From Methylophilales bacterium (lineage in GTDB: Bacteria > Pseudomonadota > Gammaproteobacteria > Burkholderiales > Methylophilaceae), in the NCBI GenBank assembly GCA_019823025.1, contig CP081940.1, positions 806,001 through 870,000 on the forward strand: a DNA stretch of 64,000 nt, written 5' to 3'. The translations under genes and the position numbers were made by a program. The notes under the pieces were generated by a model. It was given only the letters and a program-made list of their open reading frames with translations, was not told where the DNA came from and searched no databases. Positions 58,613 through 64,000 of this stretch are shown here, one piece after another; position 1 is the first letter of the stretch; every line of letters starts with the position of its first letter.

Positions 58613-59965
58613 CTACTTACCTATACAGAATTGTCCAAATATATTGCCTAACAGGTCATCGGATGAAAATTCACCAGTAATTTTGCTTAAGGATTTTTGA
58701 GCGATCATCAGCTCCTCTGCTACCAGCTCGGGTGATTGGAGGTTTAAGAGAGCTTTTGTTAAGGCGCTTTTTACATTTTCTAGCGCTTCTATATGCCTTG
58801 TTCTTGCCATAAATAAATCTTCTTTATTGCTTGAAAGCTCATCTCTATGGACAACTTTGAGGATTTCTTTTTCAACTAACTCTATACCATTTCCTTTTTT
58901 AGCTGATACAAATATCTCTGTTACATTGTTCTGCTCATCAACTCTAGATTGTTGTTTTAGTAAGTCTATTTTATTTCTTATAATAATTATTACGTTGTCC
59001 TTCGGTAGCTCTTTTTTTAATTTATTTTCATAATTAAAATTATTATCTGTAACATCAACAATTATTAATGTGATATCAGCTTCTTTAATTGCTTCCCAGG
59101 TTTTTTGAATCCCTAGCTTCTCGACAATATCCGCGGTTTCTCTTAAACCTGCAGTGTCAGTTAAGTGAATTGGGATACCTTGAATATTAATATCACTTTT
59201 TATTAGATCTCTCGTAGTGCCTGGAATTTCTGTCACAATTGCCTTACTTTCTTTTGCTAGTTGATTCAATAAGCTTGATTTACCTACATTAGGCTGCCCT
59301 ATTAAAGCTACCTTTAACCCATCTCTTAGTAATTGGCCATGACGAGCAACGTTTAGAATTTCACTCACATTTTTTTCTATATTTTTCAACTTTTCATCTA
59401 CTTTGCCTTGATCAATAAAGTTAATATCTTCTTCAGGGAAATCTAGGCAAGCTTCAACAAATATTCTTAGCTCAGTAAGATTTTTAAGTAAGTTGTTGAT
59501 TTTATTAGAAAAAACTCCACGTAAAGAATTTATAGCGCTTTTAGCGGCTGCTTCCGTAGATGCATTAATAAGGTCAGCAACAGACTCTGCTTGAGAGAGA
59601 TCCAATTTATTATTTAAGAAGGCTCTTTTAGTGAATTCACCAGGTTCGGCCAAAATTGCACCAAAAGATAAACAGGCATTTAAGATTAAATTTAGAACCA
59701 TAACGCCACCATGGCCTTGAAATTCAACGATATCTTCACCCGTAAAAGAACTAGGAGATGGAAAATATATAACAATGCCCTGATCTAAGGTGACATTTTT
59801 TTTATCTTTAAAAGAGGTGAATTCTACCTTTCGAGGAGATAGGTCAGCTGTACATATATTTTTTGCAATTTCGAGTGCACGTTTACCAGAAACTCGAACT
59901 ACGCCAATGCCACCGACACCTTTTGCTGTTGATATTGCAGCAATTGTAGTGCTTTCGTTAAGCAT
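58613..59965 (-). CDS. mnmE: tRNA modification GTPase MnmE
   Basis: GTPase partner of MnmG. The 450-residue protein has the N-terminal folate-binding domain, a central GTPase domain inserted in a helical domain (G1 GQPNVGKSSLL near residue 222, G3 DTAGLRET, G4 NKIDL) and the C-terminal CIGK motif with the conserved Cys. Length is typical. It overlaps yidC by 8 bases, and its stop codon touches the second parS site. Confidence 0.98.
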   Translation of the reverse strand: MLNESTTIAAISTAKGVGGIGVVRVSGKRALEIAKNICTADLSPRKVEFTSFKDKKNVTLDQGIVIYFPSPSSFTGEDIVEFQGHGGVMVLNLILNACLSFGAILAEPGEFTKRAFLNNKLDLSQAESVADLINASTEAAAKSAINSLRGVFSNKINNLLKNLTELRIFVEACLDFPEEDINFIDQGKVDEKLKNIEKNVSEILNVARHGQLLRDGLKVALIGQPNVGKSSLLNQLAKESKAIVTEIPGTTRDLIKSDINIQGIPIHLTDTAGLRETADIVEKLGIQKTWEAIKEADITLIIVDVTDNNFNYENKLKKELPKDNVIIIIRNKIDLLKQQSRVDEQNNVTEIFVSAKKGNGIELVEKEILKVVHRDELSSNKEDLFMARTRHIEALENVKSALTKALLNLQSPELVAEELMIAQKSLSKITGEFSSDDLLGNIFGQFCIGK

Positions 59966-61556
59966 GGCCTTTCTTTTTCAATGCCGCCGCATGTATTTTT
60001 CTGTTGATATGCCATTGTTGCACCATGGAGAGTAAATTATTTACAAGCCAATATAAAACTAGACCTGCTGGGAAAAAGAAAAAGAATATGCTAAATATTA
60101 TTGGCATCATCATCATTAATCTTGCCTGCATTGGGTCTGTAGGCTTTGGATTTAACTTTGTTTGAACAAACATAGAAGCTGCCATTAAAATTGGCAACAA
60201 ATAGTAAGGGTCTTTTGAAGATAAATCTGAAATATACAAAAACGGTGCATTTCTCAATTCAACCGAACCCAACAACACCCAATATAGAGCAATAAATACT
60301 GGAATTTGAACTAGAATAGGTAAACACCCTCCCAGAGGATTAATTTTTTCAGCTTTATATAATTCCATCATTGCCTTTTGCATTTTTTGCTTATCATCAC
60401 CAAATTTTTCTTTCATACTTTGAAGACGAGGAGCAAGTTCACGCATCTGTGCCATAGATTTGTAACTAGCTGCCGATAATGGATAAAATAAAAGCTTAAT
60501 TAGTACAGTAAGCAATATGATTGAGACTCCCCAGTTCACGACAACCTTTTGAATGCCAGATAATACGGAAAATAGTGGCGCTGCTAGTATTGTCAGCCAA
60601 CCATAATCAACCGTAAGTTCCATTCCAGGCGCTGCTTTTTCTAACAATTCTTTAGCTTGAGGTCCACTATATAACGTGGCATTAAATGATAATGATTCTC
60701 CAGGTAAGATTTCTGAAAGCCCTGTTTTTAAACCAGAGGCATAAGTATTGGATGTCACTTCTTTAGAAAAAAATTCTCTCTTTGCTTTTGAAGAAATGAT
60801 CCATGATGATGCAAAGTATCTTTGAATTATGCCAATCCACCCATTGTTAGCGTTTAATGTAAATGGAGCGCTTTCTACATCACCAAAACTAACCTTTTGA
60901 AAATTCTCAGTATCAGTATAGTAAGCCGTGCCAGTGTAAGTTGGCATAAAAGTGGAACCCTGATTTGATTCTCCATCATGAATAAACTGATAATAAGCGG
61001 TGGGAGTAATATTACTTTGAGATTTATTCATAATTTCAAAGGTCGTATCAATTTCGTATGAATCTGCCCTAAATGTGTAAACCTTCTTCACAAGAAAATC
61101 GTCATTTTCAAAGATTAATGGGACCTGCAGGTCTCTCCCCTCCATTTTGTAGTTATTAACAGGGGATTCATAAATAGACCTGTGCGTCGGTAGAGATTTT
61201 CCCAACAAGCCTGATTGAGCTATATATAAAAGTGGGTCCGTAGCATCGCTCATTAACTGATAAGAATCATTAGAATTTTTGTCCTTATATTTTTTTAAAT
61301 ATAAATTTCTAATATCTCCACCCTCTTTACTAATAGAAACTTTGTACATATCAGTTTCAACTTGTACATAGTTTGTTTTATCTAAACTAAAGCCTGTTGA
61401 AATCTCTTTGTTTTTTATGTCACTTGGTAATGATTTATCTGCAACTACATTTGTATCATTACTATTGTCTTCATTTGGTTTGTCTGGTTGAGGTCCAAAG
61501 AAAGCCAGTATTAAAAATGATAAAACAACGAATATAATTAGATTTTTAGTTTCCAT
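59958..61556 (-). CDS. yidC: Membrane protein insertase YidC
   Basis: Inserts and folds inner-membrane proteins, alone or with SecYEG. The 532-residue protein is the long gram-negative form: an N-terminal anchor, a large periplasmic domain (about 25-330) and five C-terminal helices with NPLGGCLPILVQIPVFIALYW (residues about 404-424) as the central signature. A basic tail (NRKIHAAALKKKG) follows for ribosome contact. It lies 14 bases after yidD. Confidence 0.98.
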   Translation of the reverse strand: METKNLIIFVVLSFLILAFFGPQPDKPNEDNSNDTNVVADKSLPSDIKNKEISTGFSLDKTNYVQVETDMYKVSISKEGGDIRNLYLKKYKDKNSNDSYQLMSDATDPLLYIAQSGLLGKSLPTHRSIYESPVNNYKMEGRDLQVPLIFENDDFLVKKVYTFRADSYEIDTTFEIMNKSQSNITPTAYYQFIHDGESNQGSTFMPTYTGTAYYTDTENFQKVSFGDVESAPFTLNANNGWIGIIQRYFASSWIISSKAKREFFSKEVTSNTYASGLKTGLSEILPGESLSFNATLYSGPQAKELLEKAAPGMELTVDYGWLTILAAPLFSVLSGIQKVVVNWGVSIILLTVLIKLLFYPLSAASYKSMAQMRELAPRLQSMKEKFGDDKQKMQKAMMELYKAEKINPLGGCLPILVQIPVFIALYWVLLGSVELRNAPFLYISDLSSKDPYYLLPILMAASMFVQTKLNPKPTDPMQARLMMMMPIIFSIFFFFFPAGLVLYWLVNNLLSMVQQWHINRKIHAAALKKKGHA

Positions 61557-61570
61557 ATTTACCTCAAGTA

Positions 61571-61783
61571 TTATTTTGGTTCGGGGTCATAACCACCTTT
61601 ACAAAATGGATGACACCTTGAAATTCTTTTGAAAGCAAACCATGAGCCCTTAAGGATTCCGTGATTTTTTAAAACCTCAATTGTATATTCTGAGCATGTA
61701 GGAGTAAACCTACATCTAGGCAAAATAAATGAGCTAATGCACGCCTGGTAAAATCTTATTAATAAAATAATAATTTTTCTCAT
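61571..61783 (-). CDS. yidD: Membrane protein insertion efficiency factor YidD
   Basis: Small amphipathic protein thought to help YidC. The 70-residue length is normal. The core [19 protein letters not shown] and the [14 protein letters not shown] end are diagnostic. It lies between rnpA and yidC with gaps of 4 and 14 bases, as in most bacteria. Confidence 0.97.
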   Translation of the reverse strand: MRKIIILLIRFYQACISSFILPRCRFTPTCSEYTIEVLKNHGILKGSWFAFKRISRCHPFCKGGYDPEPK

Positions 61784-61787
61784 TTTT

Positions 61788-62111
61788 TTAGTGAGGTAAC
61801 TTTAAAAAAAGGGAATCTACCTGTGCTTTAAGCGAATGAAAATCATCTTTGTAAAAAGTTTTTTTAATGCTGACAATAAAATCAAAAGAATAATGATGGT
61901 TTGATTTAAAAATACTCTTGAAGATTTCCCTTAGCGATCTCCTCATATAATTTCGTTTAACGGCAAGCTTTTCAATTCTTTTTGGAACAACAAATCCCAA
62001 TCTATTTTTACCCATCTCATTAGGACGGTAGTAAAGAAACAAGTTTTCTGAGGATAACCTTTTTTTATGATTAAATACCGCTGTAAATTCATCTGAATTT
62101 ACTAGTTTCAT
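61788..62111 (-). CDS. rnpA: Ribonuclease P protein component
   Basis: Protein partner of the RNase P ribozyme for tRNA 5' maturation. The 107-residue protein has the [23 protein letters not shown] stretch (residues about 41-63), which contains the conserved RNR-type helix that contacts the RNA. It is 8 bases downstream of rpmH; the rpmH-rnpA-yidD-yidC order is universal near oriC. Confidence 0.95.
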   Translation of the reverse strand: MKLVNSDEFTAVFNHKKRLSSENLFLYYRPNEMGKNRLGFVVPKRIEKLAVKRNYMRRSLREIFKSIFKSNHHYSFDFIVSIKKTFYKDDFHSLKAQVDSLFLKLPH

Positions 62112-62119
62112 GATGGTAA

Positions 62120-62254
62120 TTATAATCCTAAGCGAGCCCTTCCTTTAGCTCGACGTGATGCTATTACAGAACGACCGCCACGAGTCTTCATTCGCACCAA
62201 AAATCCATGAGTTCTTGCACGCTTTATTTTTGATGGTTGATAAGTGCGTTTCAT
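62120..62254 (-). CDS. rpmH: 50S ribosomal protein L34
   Basis: A 44-residue basic ribosomal protein, [18 protein letters not shown] at the start and GRARLGL at the end, a full match to L34 by eye. A strong Shine-Dalgarno (TAGGAG) lies just before the ATG. It is the first gene of a long leftward unit and is divergent from dnaA. Confidence 0.99.
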   Translation of the reverse strand: MKRTYQPSKIKRARTHGFLVRMKTRGGRSVIASRRAKGRARLGL

Positions 62255-62292
62255 TTTAACTCCTAATTACTTACAATAATTTTTGAATCAGA

Positions 62293-62321
62293 ACATTACG
62301 TCATGTAGTGTATTTTGTCAA
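62293..62321 (-). promoter_or_regulatory. rpmH: Sigma-70-type promoter of the rpmH operon
   Basis: On the minus strand: TTGACA (62321-62316), a 17-base spacer, then TAATGT (62298-62293). The -35 is perfect and the spacing optimal, and the predicted start is about 30 bases before the rpmH ATG. It is the best promoter-like sequence in the window. Confidence 0.8.
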
Positions 62322-62352
62322 CGAAATGTACCTTAAATAGATTAAAAAAGGT

Positions 62353-62361
62353 TGTGGATAA
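62353..62361. promoter_or_regulatory. DnaA box upstream of dnaA
   Basis: TGTGGATAA is the exact complement of the consensus DnaA box TTATCCACA. It lies in the rpmH-dnaA gap, about 90 bases before the dnaA start, where it could serve autoregulation of dnaA. Confidence 0.85.
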
Positions 62362-62449
62362 CTTTTAGAATTTAAGATAACATCAGTGTAAATATTTGAA
62401 CAAATTTGTTGGTTTAGAAACAATAGAAATAATGGATGATTTATAGAGA

Positions 62450-63787
62450 ATGATGGAAGAGACTGAATTTTGGGAGTTATGTCTTGATAAGTTTTCAAAG
62501 AAACTTACCAACCAACAAATTAATACGTGGATAAAGCCCCTTTCGTTCAAAGCTAGTAAAAATCAATCTACTATACATGCTCCCAATCAATTTGTTCTTG
62601 AATGGGTAAAAGATAGATTCGATAAAGAAATATCACTTCTGGCTAAAGAATATTTAAATACTGAAAATATAGAATATTTAGTAACCAAAAAAGGTAAGAA
62701 AAAAGACCCCTTACTTCAAGCACCGCCCCCAAACAAAATTCCAAAAAAGAGTCCCTCAAATACAACAATAAACGGACTCAGTAAAAGCTTTGATTTTAAT
62801 AATTTTATAACAGGAAAAGCAAACCAACTGGCCACTGCTGCTGGTAAACAGGTTGCTGAGAATCCTGGAGAAACTTATAACCCACTTTTTATATATGGAG
62901 GCGTTGGGCTTGGCAAAACCCATTTGATGCATGCAATTGGCAACCACGTTAAGCTATTAAAACCTGATTCAAAGATTAAATATTTACATGCTGAAAGGTA
63001 TGTGCATGCTGTTGTAAAAGCATATGAAAATAAATCGTTTGATAGCTTTAAGAAAACCTTCCACAATTTAGATCTGCTACTCATTGACGATATTCAATTT
63101 ATTGCAAAGAAAAATAGAACTCAAGAAGAATTCTTTTATGCATTTAATCATTTAATTGAAAATAAAAAACAAATAATTATTACTTGTGACTCTTATCCTA
63201 AAGAAATAATCGGTGTTGATGACAGACTAAGAACAAGATTTAGTTGGGGATTAACAGTCTCTATTGACCCCCCCGAACTTGAAATGAGGGTTGCCATTCT
63301 TTTAAAGAAAGCAGAACAAAATAAAATTGATTTACCTGAAGACGTAGCATTCTTTGTGGCCAAACAGATTCGGTCAAATGTAAGAGAGTTAGAGGGAGCA
63401 TTGAACCGCATAGTCGCTATGTCAAACTTTATGAATGTACCTATTAATACAAACCTAGCCAAAGAATCATTAAAGGACTTAATTGCTGTTCGAGGTAGAC
63501 AAGTGAGTGTAGAAAATATACAGAAGACTGTAGCAGAATTTTATAAAATAAAGATTAGCGACATATTAAGTAAAAAAAGATCTAGAAATTTTTCACGCCC
63601 TAGACAAATAGCTATGACACTTACAAGAGAGCTTACTAATTTAAGTTTTCCTGACATTGGCGCTGCTTATGGTGGGAGGCACCACACAACAATTATGCAC
63701 GCATGTGAAGAAATTGAAGCATTAAGACTTAAAGACCAAAACATTAGTCAAGACTTAGGTTTTTTAACGCAAGTATTGCGCGGTTAA
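62450..63787 (+). CDS. dnaA: Chromosomal replication initiator protein DnaA
   Basis: Binds DnaA boxes and melts the origin. The 445-residue protein has the four usual domains: N-terminal helicase-contact domain (about 1-80), a variable linker (about 80-112), the AAA+ domain with GGVGLGKTHLMHAIGN near residue 146 and LLLIDDIQF near 207, and the C-terminal DNA-binding domain ending GGRHHTTIMHACEEIE. Two ATGs stand in a row (62450, 62453); either could be the start. dnaN is not in the window but should follow. Confidence 0.98.
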   Translation: MMEETEFWELCLDKFSKKLTNQQINTWIKPLSFKASKNQSTIHAPNQFVLEWVKDRFDKEISLLAKEYLNTENIEYLVTKKGKKKDPLLQAPPPNKIPKKSPSNTTINGLSKSFDFNNFITGKANQLATAAGKQVAENPGETYNPLFIYGGVGLGKTHLMHAIGNHVKLLKPDSKIKYLHAERYVHAVVKAYENKSFDSFKKTFHNLDLLLIDDIQFIAKKNRTQEEFFYAFNHLIENKKQIIITCDSYPKEIIGVDDRLRTRFSWGLTVSIDPPELEMRVAILLKKAEQNKIDLPEDVAFFVAKQIRSNVRELEGALNRIVAMSNFMNVPINTNLAKESLKDLIAVRGRQVSVENIQKTVAEFYKIKISDILSKKRSRNFSRPRQIAMTLTRELTNLSFPDIGAAYGGRHHTTIMHACEEIEALRLKDQNISQDLGFLTQVLRG

Positions 63788-64000
63788 AAATGATAAACTG
63801 TGGATTGGTTGTGAATAATATTAGAGTTAACAAAAACTCAACGTTGGTTTTATTTTAATGCACAATTTGTTCACAATTAAAACTATTGTAAATCATAGGT
63901 TTTATAACACCTTAAGTAAATGATTTATAGAGGTTATATTAAGTTTATTTTGTAAAACCGTCCTATTATTATTATTATTATTAATAAATATATAAAGAAA
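63788..64000. other. Candidate replication origin (dnaA downstream region)
   Basis: 213 bases after dnaA with no gene. Sites resembling the DnaA box lie at 63799-63807 (TGTGGATTG, 7 of 9), 63810-63818 (TGTGAATAA, 8 of 9) and 63867-63875 (TTGTTCACA, 7 of 9). The right end holds an ATT trinucleotide run at 63964-63983 and very AT-rich sequence fit for unwinding. The combination of dnaA, close parS sites and these elements suggests oriC, but the region is cut off by the window edge. Confidence 0.6.
63964..63983. repeat. ATT trinucleotide run in the candidate origin
   Basis: About six consecutive ATT units, running on into AATAAATATATAAAG. On the minus strand this reads TAA TAA TAA..., which resembles DnaA-trio elements used in origin melting; it may equally be a simple repeat. 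Confidence 0.8.

Overview
The window looks like a chromosomal segment around the replication origin of a small-genome, AT-rich proteobacterium, most likely a betaproteobacterium of the order Methylophilales (marine OM43-like). This is inferred from gene order and composition, not from a search. The supporting blocks are dsbD-tlpA-aroQ-accB-accC-prmA, and rpmH-rnpA-yidD-yidC-mnmE-mnmG-rsmG-parA-parB followed directly by atpIBEFHAGDC and glmU-glmS. Spacing is tight, with many ATGA-type overlaps. No rRNA, tRNA, transposase, prophage or CRISPR array was seen.

Layout. (1) 1-11.7 kb, housekeeping: a partial ferredoxin-type reductase, fxsA, a periplasmic thiol-redox pair (dsbD and a TlpA-like protein), aroQ, the biotin part of acetyl-CoA carboxylase (accB, accC), prmA, three small unknown proteins of which two look exported, an alcohol dehydrogenase, a GIY-YIG protein, an RhlE-like helicase and two tandem membrane paralogues. 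(2) 11.7-12.55 kb: two unrecognised small membrane proteins on the minus strand. (3) 12.68-43.74 kb: a roughly 31-kb surface-polysaccharide locus. It holds sugar-nucleotide enzymes (Ugd, a UDP-glucuronate decarboxylase, Gmd, a ColD-type dehydratase), at least seven recognisable glycosyltransferases, two flippases, a WecA-type initiating transferase, an acetyltransferase, methyltransferases, an asparagine-synthetase-like amidotransferase, and several unusual proteins: a three-module 851-residue enzyme, a B12-type radical SAM protein beside a flavin reductase, and a 1009-residue unknown envelope protein. (4) 43.9-44.06 kb: a 39-residue cysteine-rich ORF with a Fur-box-like palindrome upstream. 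(5) 44.09-62.25 kb, minus strand: glmS, glmU, the ATP synthase operon, parB-parA, rsmG, mnmG, two parS sites, mnmE, yidC, yidD, rnpA and rpmH. (6) dnaA on the plus strand, followed by an AT-rich tail with DnaA-box-like sites that is a candidate oriC.

How it fits together. Ugd plus the decarboxylase should supply UDP-GlcA and UDP-xylose. Gmd plus the ColD-like enzyme should convert GDP-mannose to a GDP-4-keto-3,6-dideoxy sugar. GlmS and GlmU supply UDP-GlcNAc, a plausible substrate of the WecA-like transferase. The glycosyltransferases would build the repeat unit on undecaprenyl phosphate and one or both flippases would export it. No clear polymerase, Wza/Wzc export machinery, GDP-mannose supply (manB/manC) or ColC-type final reductase is visible, so the pathway must be completed elsewhere or by one of the unrecognised proteins.

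The most interesting items are the fused epimerase-cupin-C-methyltransferase, the radical SAM protein with CX4CX2C spacing next to its reductase, the ColD-like enzyme with Ser187-His188, the 1009-residue envelope protein, and the 39-residue Cys-rich ORF.
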